Shown here piece by piece: positions 23,601 to 38,600 of a stretch of 64,000 nucleotides of DNA. The DNA is taken from the NCBI RefSeq assembly GCF_040807025.1, contig NC_090981.1, positions 69,821,645 through 69,885,644 of the forward strand. Direction: 5' to 3'. Under the pieces are notes generated by a model, which saw only the letters and a program-made list of their open reading frames with translations, was not told where the DNA came from and ran no database searches. Made by a program: the position numbers and the translations under genes. The DNA is from Struthio camelus (lineage: Eukaryota > Chordata > Aves > Struthioniformes > Struthionidae). Position 1 is the first letter of the stretch. Every line of letters starts with the position of its first letter.

Positions 23601-26600
23601 ATAAAGACACTGGATACATGAACGCTCATTCAGAAATGTTCCTGCAGACTTGGAATATGAGTCTGGCCAATAAAAGAAAAGATTAACGGCAATGAGCAAT
23701 GTTGAATATATGTACCAAATCGTAGCATGTGCTGTCTCTTGTGCTTGGCTTACACGAAACATTGCGGGGAAAAATAATGGTCATGAATAATTCATGACAG
23801 CTGCCATATTGGCTTTTGTAAAATCATCACTAACAGTTTGTGCCATGACATTACATTATTTGGCAGCTTGATTATACTATGAGCACAGAGGGTGGCGGAT
23901 ATTTTTTCCTGCTTCTTTTTTCCCCTGATCACAAGTTTAATGCCAGAGTGAAGTTAGCGTTTCATTTAATTTCCAATTTGATCAGAAACAATATGAATGT
24001 TTTTCCATTCACCAAGGATCATAGAAGCTTTTCCCAAGGATTTTTTTTTTTGCCTTTATATATTTCTACAGGCTTAGAATAACTTGAGAGAGAGGACATA
24101 TCCGTGCCCAGTGAGGTCATTGTCTCTGCAAGGGGGGGGGGTCGAGGTAAGTATTAGAATTTGTACAGGCAATTACACTCAAAAATCGTCTTTATATTTT
24201 CTCTAACAATACAGTAAAAAAAAAAAAAGGCTCACACTATAATTTTTAGCCAAGTATGACTATATGTGTTCTCCCCAACATGTAAGATCTACAGTCTCTC
24301 ATTGGTATGGTTGCATATTACCAAAGGTAGCAATAGCCCATAATATGGATGAATTCTGTGTACTTGTTTGCTTTCCCCATCCAGGCTTGCTGAATTAAAA
24401 ATCAAACTGAAGATATTAATGCAGAGGTATCCTTTCTGGGAAATGAGAAATGAAAGGAAAATATCAGGCTAGAAAAAATCTCTTGCCTTGTAGCAATATC
24501 ATTAGCGAAATGTCAAACAGAATGATGCTCAACATTTTTAAGAGGTTATTCATGAAGGCAGTGTCTGACTGAGGTGATCTTTACTGCAGCTTGCATTGTA
24601 TATTCATTTTCTCACTTCACCTTCCTCTTCCTTAGTCCAAGATGTGTTTTTATAGGAGCAATTTCCTACAGTAAGCTAGATAACAACATCCATTAAAGCC
24701 TTTCTATAAATCTCCTAATTCCAGAGAACAGTGTTGCCTAAATAAAATTTTTATAACTTCTTTGTTTTCTAATAGGATGATGCAGGAATAATTCAACTAA
24801 TTTCATTTTGGATCCACAGCTAAAAAGTAAATGTAAGTTTTGAAAGGGTGCCAGCCTGAAAATGTTAAGGATTTTCCCAGAATATTCTGGCATCAAATGT
24901 TTAATAATTTAAAAGGTGTTGTGAGGGATTTTTTTCCCCTGTACCACTGGGACAGAGAAAAACTTACATTCAGTACACAAAGACTGAATCCATGTGATCA
25001 GATCTGTCTTTTTTCTATCAGTTTTTCATGAAAGAATATGAATTTAAAGCTCTTGTTGCAGGAATCTACCTGGAAAGCTGTGTAGGATGCCATGAAATAG
25101 AATAGGTGACAATACCAACAACACAGCTTGTGTGCATGTAGGGGCAGAATAATATATAGTCACAGGGGAAAAAAAACGTGCTTAAGGAAAATCATACTGG
25201 AAGAAGTACTTTTTTCTGGTTAAAAAAAATGTAGCTGTTACGATTGAAGGGTTGAATTACTGAATGTTCTGCGATGACATACAATTGGTAAAAGGAAGTA
25301 TATCACTACATGACACATTAAATCACTGGGACTCACTGCAGCATGATACTATTGGGGAAAACAATTTAGCATGTTTCAAATAAGCGTTAGATCTCTGTCT
25401 GAATAAGACTATCAATGAGAGTAATTTTTTTTGTATTCTTTTGTAAAGATGAAATAGCGTTACTCATTTTTCTCCAAAAAAACCTGGGGGCATTCACAAG
25501 ATAATACCAGACTGTCTATGAAATAGATTTATTTCCACTAATGCTTTGCATACATTGCTCATCATGCATATTTTCAGGGTTCTGTTAAGTGCCTAGAAGC
25601 AGCCAGAGTCTCATATATTAGATCATCAGGCAATGGGACAGAGCCAGCCCGACTGCTTCTCTGCTTCATGGCATAACCCACGAAGCACAGAAAGTAGGCC
25701 TCTAAACACTTAAAATATTCTTCTGTAGCTGCATAGGGTAATACCAGACCTGCCACAAGAATTCACCATGATTAATTCAGATTCTGTGTGCAAAAAATCC
25801 TGCTCCCAGCAAATCTTCCACTGATTTGAACGGAGCCAAGATTTCACGCAGTGATTCTACTCCCTGACAGTAGAACTTACTTACACTAGGAAGAGAGAAA
25901 GTCTGTTCATTTTAATTGTTGTTTATGCAGCATCTCAGCAGCACCGACAAAACTGATATTGCCATTCCAAGGGGAGATCAACGTTTGCCACAGAAAGAAG
26001 GAAATATAGGGAACAGGCAAACCCGGGGGGCAGACCAGAGAGGATGGACTTGCTGTTTGTGTTGCAACAGAGGGGATGGGATGGGCAGTGGTGACAGTGC
26101 TACATCCAGACTCTTCTCTCAGTAGAGTAGCTGGCCTGGCTTTTTAGGCAGTGGTACAGATGAGGTGGACATCAGGACCATGGCTGTTTTGCTGCCCGCC
26201 CCCAGCAACTAGATACTTTGAATGACTGCCTACATTGCCTATTTCTAGCAATGGCTCTGTTTGTGGTGTATCCAGAAGCTTTAATGCATAGAAACTTAGG
26301 TAAGTGGAAGAAAGTTAGAACACTAAAGGCCTGTATCTGTATACATCTGTTAGAGCATGCTGGATTCAGAGACGTTCCCTCTGTGGTCAGAAGCTCTCAA
26401 CAGCGCAAACAACAGGTCTTCCCTAGTAGGCCAAGCTGGAGCCAGCGCTGGCATTGCTTTTTCAGCCCTACCTTCCTCTAGCTGATATACCAACAAGTGA
26501 AGGGGCTTGTTTGGAAGTCACCTGGGACCTTGATTTCACTCTTGAGATGCCCTTTGAATAAACCTATTTTAAAGGAGGCAAAAAGGAAAAGTAAAGCAAA

Positions 26601-29600
26601 ATCTATAGCATATCCCCTTTCTTCTAGAACTAAATGAATGTGTTTCCCTTGAAGGAGGGTTCCCATAAATATGAACAAAAAGAAGTTAAAAGAAGTCAGA
26701 TGAGGACTGCTTTCTTCCACAGTTAAACCAAGAACAGATTTCCAATGCACCCTCCCCCAGCATACTTACACAGCAAAGAGTTTGACGCGTAAAGCAAAAC
26801 CATGCCGTTGAGAAACAATTTTTCACTCACCCTTTGGCCAATGTTGCTATGCCAACGTCAGTTAACTTCATTCCTACACCTACAAGACATCAAGGAAATA
26901 GAGAGATGGCATTACACTAGCATTTCTAGGAATATCTTCAGATTTAAGAGAGCCATAGATAGAGGTATTCAAATATTATCTATTGATTCATGTTTTTCAT
27001 GTTAATTGCCACCATTTTGTCAGGACGTTTTAACGTATCTCAATTAAAAGTAGGACCTTTGTGCTCTGTATCACGAAGAATTTCTAGAAGTCAGTCTCAT
27101 TACACTAAAAATAGAGCATAATTTGTCTCCTGTGCTGGACAGTCACTGGGGGGATACATGCCGATGACTGCATTTTAAGGGAACATCCAAAATCTATGCA
27201 TATGCACCTGCCATGAGATGTGTATGATTACTTACGGGTTTTGTGGTTGTGTCTGCTTTGCAAACTTGGGCCACAATATATACCAGTGAGAGAGTTTGCT
27301 TTGCTAATCAGCTTGGTTAATCAACTTTGGATTTACTTTTTGGGGGGAGAGATTCAAAAGCCTTCTTCATTCATTGTTTCCAAAAACTTATTTTCTGCAA
27401 CTTGTCCCTTCAGTCATTTGTTTTATAGGCAAAATCCAGACCTGTACTGTGTGGCTTTTCTGTACAGAAAAATTATGGTCTCAATACCGTTTTTCCTTTG
27501 ACAATACCCTAATAAATCTCAACCAGGATGCCTGAAAAATGCAGCCTAGACACTCAAATGATAAGGCGATCAGAGAGGAAGCATGTTTCTCCTCAACAGC
27601 AGAGCTATATTGTCCTTTGTGGCAGCAATCATCACAGAGGCTCAGATACCAAATCTGCTGCTGTGTTTCCCTCAGGCGAGCATTTTGCCAATTCTTCTCC
27701 CTTTTAATTATTTCAGGGGTCTTGTTTAGATGGTTTGTTGCTAATTTTCCTGGCTTCTCATGTTAAAGGGTACAGGTTATTTTCTAAGAGTCCGTCTTTC
27801 CTTAGAGATCTTAAAGCAGGCTCTGCCTTTCTCTATTTCAAGTACATACATGCACACCGTGTTGCATACAGGCTCAGCATTTCTGCAGTGAGAAAGAGCT
27901 GCACCCACAGGAGCATACGGGCAGCATTTAGTAAATTGGGAGGGGGGGGGGCATTTCCTTATCATTCTTCTTTTTTTTTGAAGAAATATGTGTCTACAAA
28001 CACAGCCAGGACCCTAAGTGTGGAGCATTCCACTGTTGAGAGATTGTTGGTAAGTGTTTAAATATAAGAAAAAGTAAAGGAGCAGGATGCTGTTCATAAC
28101 TGAAGCCTAATTCACAAGGCATTTCGTTCACCTCTGGGAGGTGAGACAACAATCAGACAGACTTCGCTCATTTACTAAGGGGACATCCGTGGAAGACCAG
28201 TTCTCCTGCTGAGAGTGTAAAATCTGTTTTTTTCACTTTTCAAACTGCTTTCTTTTAAGAACATAAGCTAGGTAAGAATTTCCTTCCTCTGCGCTTTCAT
28301 ATAAGCATTATACTATCGTATGGGCCAATAAATGCTTGCCTCGGCTGCCACAGTAGGCAATTAATTAATTTCTTTCTATTCCCTAGAGGTAACATGCATA
28401 CCAGATAAACACAGTGCACTTATAAGAAATGGAAAAGAAAATATCCTACCTCTCTCTCCTATCTTTTATTCTGAGCTGCATGAGATGCTATAAGAAGAGC
28501 ATACATTATTTGAATTGTTTAAAAATCTATATTTGTATTGTTTCTCCACTCACTTTGCCAAAGGCACTTTGGCAAGTGCCAAAGCCACTTTAAGCACAGA
28601 GGTCTGCTTAAATGAAACTGAAGAGGATTTCAATGAAAATAAAACTTATGTCCCTATTCAGTAACTTGTCTATGGCTCCTCTAGCACTGTAATAGCTTAA
28701 ACTACAATTTTAAGAACTCTAAAAAGTTGTGTATAGCAGTTTGTTTCTAATCTTGAGGGATGGCTTCCATGACACTAATCACAAGATGTCACGTTACTGT
28801 TACGCAGTTGCGTTGCTGCGTTGCCTCGGAGCCCACTCCCAGCCCTGTACCCTTGCTGTGGCAGCCATTACACAAACATGCTCACTGGAAATTCCAGTTA
28901 TGAGACTTTCTTGTTCGCATAACAGGTTCAGACTTCAATGCTGCTTCCAACCTCTTGTTATTTAATGGCTAAAGCAGTCGCAGTGACGGTGGAGAGCGAA
29001 TCACAGAGTGGCACAGCCGTTTCCCCACCATGAGGCACCAACTATGACGATACTGACTGTGGGAAGTTACAGCACTCTTAATCTGCTGGTTAATCCTCGT
29101 CTGCAATAGAGGGGACTAAACATATCTCAGATGTGGCCCTTTTCTGTAACCAGTTCTTCCTTTGGCCACAGGAATTACAGAGCTGAAATGTGCCAGCTCC
29201 TTTTGCCCACAAGATGGTGGAAGGAAATGTGAAGGTGGAGGGAAAGGTGAAGCTCCTGAGGCTAGCAAGTGATCAAAAAAAAAAAAAAAAAAGCTAAAAT
29301 CATTAAAGTTGCTAAAAAGAAACTGCTTAGGCTTACCAGAAACAAAGTAGAGCTGAAGAACTGACCTGTAAAAAATGCAGGGTCTCAACCTGAGAGTCGA
29401 ATGCGGTCCTAAATCTGTAGATTAACTTACTGTAGGTAAAATTCACCTTCATGCAGTGGATAAACACCTGGCTGATATACACGATTTGAATCCTATTTAG
29501 AAATATTAAGAATACAATAGACTTGGTAGTATTTCACTGTGTGACTCCTAGAACCGTTGGTAATGTCCAGTAAGGGTCAATTGTATCTCTTGTGTTGCTA

Positions 29601-32600
29601 GAGAACGTACTCAGTGCATTCACAAACTGAGAGGGTGGGGCCAGTGGATTTTCATGCCCCAAATGCTCAAGCTTATTTTGGTGCTTGTAGATAAGGCATC
29701 TGAGTTTACACTTAGACGTCTAAATAAGTGACCTGTTCAAATTGCATAGAATATGCTGTTCCCGGATCAGGTTGTAATGTAACAGTAACAATTTGCTGGG
29801 GACTGCTCTCTGGTGCGCTTGGAAGACTCCTCAGTTCCTGGTAAGATCATCCAAGGCCATACCAGGGTAAAGATTAGACACAAAACAACTCCTTGACCCT
29901 CCAGGGTGAGGGGCAAACAGGTCAAGAATCTAGATGCGGAATCAGTCACAAGGGATTTAAAAGTAACGGAAAGCTTTTCTCAAGAGGTACAGCAACGGCA
30001 TGTATACAATGCTTCATGAAACATGACTCAGGGTTCCCAAGCTAACAGTCTCAAGCCATAAGTAGTACACTTAGTGTAGCAAAAGGCAGATTTATCAGTT
30101 TGGGTACAAGGTGAGCCACACGAACACAGTGATACTGCCTCTGCATGCAGCTCCTTACGTCCACACCTACACACAGAGATGCCCTACCTGCTTTACCAGT
30201 TGTGGGCCAGGGTATTGGTCTCCATCTGGGAAAGACTTTTCCAAATACAGGGTTATGGAAGGTAAACATTCAGCATGGCCAGCAGGCCACTGAAAGCCAA
30301 GAATAACATTTCTACGGAACAAGCCTCTGGAAAATCTGCAGTTACTGGGACTATGAGTGGCTACCAGCCTGTATCACGGCAGAGCCGTTTTGTTGCCCCC
30401 ATTCAGACAGCTCACCTTGCAGGTCAGTGATGAGCAAGCTCCCGTTGGTCTTCTCATACACCCAGTGCTGGAAGGTGCAACACTTTTGGCCAGCCTCTGA
30501 GTCTCTTCTCAGGAAGTTGACTTCCTTGCCATCCTTGACAGAGTATTTCACAAACTCCCCAACAAGCTCCTCCTCCACTGTGGCATAGGGGATGTTATTT
30601 GCAGGGCGATGAACAAGAAAAATAGGAATGATCCTGAAATCAAGGGATAAAAACTCCTAAACCTCACTGAGCTCTGTCAATAAAAAGTAAGAAAGAGACA
30701 GTTTGGCCAGTGATCTCAGAGACTGAATAAACAGTTACCAAGTCTAAACCAAGCTGGGAGACATCTGAGTAGGATTCTGATCTTCAGGTAGCTCTAGAAC
30801 ATAATCACATTTTGTTTTATGTTTTATTTCTCTGTATTATTTAGCCAGATCTAAACTTACATTTTTCAGAGTGTAATTTCTAACGTTGTCCTAATATGTC
30901 CCAAAACCTAAACTCTGCACAATAGAAGTTGCTTGCTCATTTTGGAGTATCATGGTATTAACTGTTCAGTTGGACTCACATATGACTCAGTCTTTCAGAG
31001 GTGCTAGGCACTTGCAAATTCTATCCACTGCAGAAAAAGCCTTGCCCAAGACCAGTGTAAATGGAGGATTTCTCAGAAGAGACTTCTCAAACCGGACACA
31101 TCCAAAATTAGCAAACACTTTTATAATGAAAATACAAAGCAACTACTTTGCCCAGCGGTAAGAGGAAACAAGAATGTCTCTGGAGAGATCATAGGATTCT
31201 CAGGACAAATTTGCTCTAGGGAAGAACTGGAATCTTGCAAGAGTCTTGGGAACTGGAACTGGAAGAGTCTTGGGCTCTGTCAAAGCTTGGATCCAGGTCA
31301 GAAAACTTCAACTAATTCTGAATGAAATTTTCAGGAAATTGCAAACTGGACAAAATTTACCTAATTTTATTCACTTAGAAATTGATCTAGTTTAGCCAGA
31401 GAGACTTGCTAAGTTTTCTAGAAATCTAGGCTAGGTCCATTTATGGCTAACGATGCACCATGCCAAAAACTCATACCCAAAATAAAAAAAAAAAGTGAGT
31501 TTTGCTTAGAGTTTCAAGGTCTTCCCAGAGAGAAAGACTGAATGTGAAGTGAGAATGACAATAGTCTGGAAGGAAGTACTTGTCCCACTGGTAACATGAA
31601 CTTTGTGGTTAAGAGAACTCTTGCTGACCGGAAAGCAGTGTGCTACCTTGCAAACAGTCTCCTCCTGTTCACACTTACACTGGAATAACTCAGCATTCTC
31701 ACAAGGCAGCACTGCTAGTACAGTATAAATCTCCCAAATTAAAACCTTAGACATAATAATGAAAGCAGAAAAGGGACATCAGCGTACATGAGAGTGGAAT
31801 TAAATAGTGCTCTGAGATAATGTCATTTGGAAAGCCTTTCTGTCAGCTGCAGTTTGTCACAGAACATCACCATATTTTATCAACTAGCTCATAAGAGCTC
31901 CTGGCACTGCCTCAGAACAAATCGGAGGAATGACTGTCACCAGTTTCATATGAAACAGGTTTCTAGTTACTTCTTTTCTTGCAAACAGCCTTATCTCTTA
32001 CAGCAACACTGCCAAAGGGGTGGTACAGTTACTGCCATTTACACCAGAGAAGCTGGATTCTGGATATAGCAGAGTCATGAATGAACAGAAGTGCTACACA
32101 TGCGTTTAAAGGAAGTCTAGAAGATTTAGTCATGCAGCAGGGAACCACATATAACCAGAACACTTCCTTCTAAGTCTTCTAGTCCTAGTCCACAGCCAAG
32201 CTTTATTGTCATCATTAATCTGTTTGTGTTTGTGATATTTTACCATTATTGTCCCAGAGAAGCAGTTAAACTGGTACAAATGGCCTTTATACCAGTAGAG
32301 ACAGTCTCTTCTAAGTAACAATCAGCGCAAGGCTAGGCACTTGTCTACTACTAAACTAACCTGCTCGCTCAAGGGATGATATCACCTTAGCTCTACCAGT
32401 ATCGTTAAAGTTATCAATTTTTATTAGCAGACAAAGCTTTGTATAGTTTCACATTTATGAACACTGAAAGGAAAAAAAATGGGCAACTGGTTAATAAAAG
32501 TGTTAGTAGTGCTCCGTTGTGGAAGTACAATGGTGGAAGTATAACAGTAATAGACTGTCTCCGTCTCCCTTCCACCCCTTTATAAATGTCTAGCTGCCAT

Positions 32601-35600
32601 GACAGTGACTATTATAGGGCAGTGCTTTCTCTTTCCTTTTCTCACCTTTCTCTTATAATAAGTCTGCTCACAAAAATGAGCAGATAGCCTAGGGCTGCAG
32701 CCTTAAAATTAGCACTTGAGAATGAGGAGGACCCTCCTCTTGCTCAGGAAAGCCTCTCTATTTCCCTTATAAAATGTTGCAAGGAATATACCTTCCTTTA
32801 AATACAAATTTGCTCTGACAAGGGCTGGGTAGAAGAAAGGAATCCAGCCTCGAAATTTTGAAATTTTGAAATTAAAAAGCAAACCAAAACATGCATATGC
32901 ACGCTATCTCTTCTCCCCTAGCTGCTGTCTTCCAGGCAGTTGTTTAGAGTAATGCAACCAGATCTGAAGCCTCCATGCGCCTGCTCTTGGCACCAGACTT
33001 CTAGCTTTTGCAACGTGCGTGCTCTCTCTCTCTCCCATCAAAATTAGAGGTTATAACCTGTATGTGGAAAAACCTCTCAAATAGAAATTTGGCCACAAGC
33101 AACGTTATTTCCAGAAGGAAGTCTGACTTCCACAAACATTTACCTAAAAGAATTCACCACCATCCCTGCCACTAGTTCTAGTCCTGAAAAGGCTTCTTTA
33201 AGGAAACATTTCAGAGGTTGAATTTTAAGGGCTGCTGAGATTACTTATTTGGAAAACCTTTATAAGCGTCAGTATACAAGCAGCACAGCCACAAGGTCTT
33301 TGCCCACCTTTTACTGCATAATTACAAAAACTCCCACTGAAAAACCCTATGAAATGCGGTTCTGAGAATGTAGTACTTATTAGAGTCCTTACATGAGAAC
33401 TCTTTTATTCCTACTGCCTTTTTTCCTCTCGTGAACCCCATGTCACCAAACTGCCAATTTTATCTAAGAGCTGCAAAGAAAATAAAGCAGCCTTGCTGAG
33501 CACGCACCCTGCATACAAAATACCCAAATGGACTCGCTCCAGCCTTCCTCTTCCCTTCTGGTGCTGAGAGAAATGGCTGCCACTGTGAATGGCATGGATA
33601 TAAATTCTCCTCATTAGTGAAGAGGGAAAGATATGGGGCAGATATCAAAATCACATGCTATATTTGATTAGCAAAAGCTTAGCTTTTTGCAGCTTGAGTC
33701 AAGGCATTGAAATGTTTCATTTAAACATCTGTGGATAGGATCCCCAGGACAACTGACTAGAATTTTTTATGGAGGCTGCTGAGAACACAGTTACTTCTAA
33801 CCTCTTTTCAGTGATTCAGTGCAGCTGGGAAGATCTTGTGTCATCTAGAAGGAGATGGAGATTTAGTCTGCTGTCAAGCATGTAGGTCTTATCCTTGAAG
33901 CAAGGCAGGCAGCATTTCAGTCATCCTTTGCAAATCCAACTCTACGTGGTAGCCTGACACTGGAACAGCAAATCCTTTGAAAAAGATCTATTACCAAACC
34001 CTCAAGGTTTCCCAGCCTCAGGGGCAGAGATCAGACCATATTCAGCTATTTGCCTGATGCACCCATATGCGAGAAATGGAAAACTTCCGATATGAAATAA
34101 AACACTCTTTTGGAAAATCCAGAACCAGAGCCAAGCTTTCTGGCTTAAGCCTCTCTCTACTTAAAAAACTTAGGTCTAAGAAGAGACTTCATACCAGCTT
34201 CAGAATGATCATGACTTGTCTCAAGATTTTATTTTGAATGGAAAGTTGGAAGGCCTGACATCACCTACTGTATTAGGTAATACTAGCAGTATCACCTACT
34301 GGTATCACTTTATTAATATGAATAATTTACTCTCAACGTACATCAACATCAGGACTTTTGCTCCTACATATCTACTACTTACTCTTTACTCCTTTTTCTC
34401 TTTTTCTAATAGGAATGGAATTGTTCTTGCCATCTTGATACCCACTACTATTTAGGTTATGATTCCAGTTGTATCTATATTCTTAGGATCCCTCTTTCTT
34501 CTCTAGAGATCACTCCGAGCAGTCAGGGGGCAGGTGTAGCCAAGGATAATAGATAGATAGATAGACAGATAGATAGATAGATAGATGGGGGGGGGGGCGT
34601 CTGTGTGTATACTCACTCTGGTACTTCCCCGAAGCCTTCCAAAGGTTCAGCTTCTGCTGCATATATCTTCGCATACTCTCTTGCTGTATTTTGGACATAG
34701 CATTCCTATATTACAAACAGATATACCTATGGAATATTACTCAAAACATGTAATGAATTGGCTGTTTGAACATTTGAAAGATGGCTCTTCCCCACACCCT
34801 TGCTCGCAGAGGACGGGGGAACCTTACCTGCAGTGCCAGTCTGTAGTTTTTTTGAACTAGATCATCCTTGCTCTTGGTCCCGTACATGATAGCACTGTGC
34901 ACTTTGAGAACGCAAGGGTGGCCAGGACTGAACACCGGCACCAGGCCTTGCATCACCTTACTGCGGAATGCTTTCCGGTGCATGCCTTCACCAAAGTGAA
35001 GCTCTTCCGTAGCGATTGTTCCATGCAGGTTCCCACCAAAATAGCTATCACTGATGAAATCTTCTCTGAACATGAGCTGCATGAATTCAATTTCTTCCAG
35101 ACCTAAAACACAATGCCACTATGTTCCACGCCACCCTTCTGCAGTCAGCAGGGAAAGGGGTGGACGTGGGAGGACAAATGGATCTCTCCACTGAGGATTA
35201 ATGAACAGGCTTTCAGGAAATGGAATACATGGCTTCACTTGTGTTCATATAGTGCTGGGGTTCAGCCCCTCCCAGTGTAGCTTGCTGTCTGTATTGTCTG
35301 AAGTCAGCATGGAGAAAGGGGGCAGGCCACGTTCATAAGGCAAGAATACAGAAGGTATCAGAAAAAATGGAGGAAAACGTCACAAGAGCTGTTCTAAAAC
35401 CTATTAATAAAGTTGTAAACTGGAGCTTCAGATGAATGTGAAGCAAGTCAAGTTGACTGAGAACTAAAGAAGAACTGAGGGAATACAGAGCTCCTTCCAG
35501 CTCTCTGCATTTTTGGGAAGACAGAGACAGTAATAAAGCTAATGTGCAGCAGTGTGCATAGATATGAATCTAGAAGTAAAATATAGCTCTGTGACCACTT

Positions 35601-38600
35601 TGCACAGGGCGATTTCACAGAGCTTCTCTGAAGTTAGCCTGGTTTTTCAGAAAAGCCTGAAGAAAGAAGGATGCTGCCCATACAGCCAGAGCTTGTCTTA
35701 GCTTTCAGCTTGGAACCGTTTCAGGGAGGGATTCTGCCAACATGTGTCTTCAAGGCACTCAGCTGAGGTCTCAGTCCTTACCTAATGCTACCGTAATGAA
35801 AACATGCCTCTCAGTACAAACTGCATTCATTAGACCAGCTCCAGCGCTGCAGACTTGCATGTTAAAGTGTTATCTTTTTTCAATCTGGCAAGCACTAGCC
35901 TAAGGACAGATTCATTGGAAAAGGCAGATGAAAAGAGGAAGATTTTTATTTTGTATGTGGTTTTGAATCAGAACCACATTTCTATAAATTACCAAGCTAA
36001 ATTCATTCATAGAGCAACTGCATCAATTTGAGTGAACTTTAAATTCTGGATAATTTTGTACAGTAATCTTTTTCTAATCCCCATGTGTGGATTTTGAATG
36101 TACCACTAGCATAAGAATGTGTGCCTAATGTTGTCACAGCTGAAATAAAGCAAGATTGTGGATTTCACAGCTTTAAATTACTATCGAAGTACAAATAGAC
36201 CAAAAATAAAGGGAAAAAAAGTGGTTAAACTTGAGCACTGAGAGAAAAATGAACTAAAACATCCTAACTGCACTTCAAGTCTCTCCAATCATAACACTTC
36301 AAGGAATTTTTGAATTCAATAATAATTTGAATTATTCTGCTCCTGCTTATCTTTTCCCAATGGAAAAGGTGTACATTGCACAGCAATGAAATCTTTCCAC
36401 TTCCCCTTTGTAGTAATCTCTGGTTTAGACTATGTAAACTACTGCCTCTCTCCAAAGCACAGAGCAAAGAGTGCAAATACAAAGTTAGAACCGGAACGCT
36501 CTTTACCTCCACCTACAATTCTCTGTTGATCAAAAGCTACACAGTGCTGCTAAATGAAAAGTCTTGTCTTTATTTTCCAGATGAACTAAATGTTTAATTT
36601 TATTCTTGAAGAAAAAGAAAGAAAAATCAATGGGCTGAATGAAGCACTTGACTAGTATAGTGCATTCAGAAATGATAAACCCATTTGCAACGTACTATCT
36701 TTAGCTGCAGCACAGCAAGACATATGCCGAGTGTGATTAAAGACAAGATAACACATGGGGAAAGTATTCCAAATCTTAATGTCTGCCTTTCTTTTGGAGT
36801 AAAGTTACATAGCAGATGACTTGCAAAGACCATGTGTTGGCAAGTTTGTCTGCCAAAAGAGCTTTATGGAGGGGTGTGTGTGTGCGTGTGTGTGCGTGTG
36901 TCTGTGTCTGTGTGATGCAATGCTATTTCACTGTTTACTATATGGGAAGTGCCAATGCATCAAGTTAATGGAAAGTTACACAGACAGCCAAGTTCCAATC
37001 AATAGGCTGTGGTAGCACGCACCCTACCCCTCTGCACAAACTATTCTATCCTACAGGAAGGTATTTCATCTACAAAAAGTCCCATGAATTAAAAGGGAAT
37101 TTCGTCTTTGATGGCACAGCAAAGTTCAGCGCAAAAAGGGAAAGTTATCTAGCAAAAATACCGCGCTGATTCAACAGCTTTGAGGGGGTCCCACAGTTTT
37201 CATTGGGGTAATTGTCAAAATGTCTCTTATAGTTTGTAGGCCAGTCAAATCTTTGAGGTATGTTCGTCACTGGGCTTCTGCCAGTAAACAAAAAGTGATG
37301 AGATACTACAGCTGTAGTCCAGAGGTGAGTATCTCTATGATTTAAAGAAATTAAAAATCCAAACCCAGATCTGAAACAAACTCAATGTTTCCTAAATTGC
37401 TTCTCTCCTCTGAAGCATATCTTTTGTTTAAAGTGTAAATGCGCCTCACGTAGACAGAGAAAAAGGCTCTTGTTTTCAGAGCTGCCTGAAAATAGAGCAA
37501 CTGCTAAAACATGTTCTCCTGTTGCATCTGGCTGTGTGAAAAACACAGTGTAATAAACTCAAGGTGTTTTGAGGGCAGTGCCAGCATTGTGAATGCACAG
37601 ATTTCATTTAAGACAGACGGGATTATCTTTGAAAAAATGTGTCATAAAAATGTTTTCCTAGCCCTAGAGCAACCAGTGTCCCACCCATCAGCAAATGGAG
37701 TTGAGACATCCAAAGAACATCAAGGGCAACAAAAAGAGCTTCTACTGCTCTATCAGTAGCAGAAGGAAGGCCAAACAAGAAAAACGTGGGTGTGTTGCTG
37801 AATGGGATGGGTGTTTTACAGACACAGACAAGGCTGAGGTACTCCGTGCTCTTCTTGCCTCAGTCTTTACTAACAAGGTCTCTCAGGCCTCTCTGCTTCG
37901 TGACACGGTTTAAGGAAGGCAGAAACTACCAGCAGAGGATGAGGAACGAATCAGGGATTACTTAGGAGAACTTGACCCATGCAAGTCCATGGGACCAGAT
38001 AAGGACATGCTCCACCTGAATGCCACGTATCATAGGGGTCAAATCTTGGACCTTTCCTCTTTAACATCTTCATCAACGACCCAGAAGAGGCAACAGAGTG
38101 CTTGCTCACCAAATTTGAAGATTACACCAAACTGGGGACCAGTCAACGTGCTCAAGTGCTGGGCTGCCTCCCAGAGGGACCTGGACAGGCTGGAGGAATG
38201 GGCTGACAAGAACCTTATGAAATTCAACAGGGACAAATGCAAAGTGCTGCACCTGGGAAGGAAGAGCCCCTTGCAATGATGCAGCCTGGCTGGGGAGTAA
38301 CTCTGCTGAAAGGGCTGTGGAGGCCTTGGTAGACACAAGACAAACATGAGCCAGCAGTACACCTTGACAGCAAAGAAGGCCAAAAGCATCCCAGGCTGTG
38401 TCAACAGAAGCACAGCTAGTAGAGCAAGGGAAGTGATTATCTTCTACTCAGCCTTCATTAGGCTGCATGTAGAGTACTGCATGCAGCCTTGGGTCCCCCA
38501 ATATAGGAAAGACATCAATCAGCTGAAGTGAGCTCATGGGGGGCCACAAAAATGGCCAGGGGACTGGAGCACTTGCCCTGTGAGGAGATGGTGAGGGACT

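Larger units (their letters stand above)
20605..26830 (-). other. ALPK2: ALPK2 intron 12
   Basis: About 6.2 kb between exons 13 and 12. No nested gene is supported. It holds a G10 run (24132-24141), an A12 run near 24216 and a CpG-rich patch at 23150-23480 that stands out from the AT-rich surroundings. Confidence 0.85.
26880..30415 (-). other. ALPK2: ALPK2 intron 11
   Basis: About 3.5 kb with no nested gene seen. It contains a G10 run (27942-27951), an A18 run (29275-29292) and a near-palindromic cluster of TTGGCA/TGCCAA boxes at 28567-28584. Confidence 0.85.

Noticed and set aside
28567..28584. Nuclear factor I binding site
   Set aside because: The TTGGC and GCCAA halves are four bases apart rather than five, so it was kept only as a palindrome.
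34897..35106. Plus-strand frame of 69 codons
   Set aside because: It is the antisense shadow of ALPK2 exon 9.
38178..38283. Reverse-transcriptase-like frame as a functional gene
   Set aside because: It is a short surviving frame of a truncated CR1 copy with stops and frameshifts on both sides.
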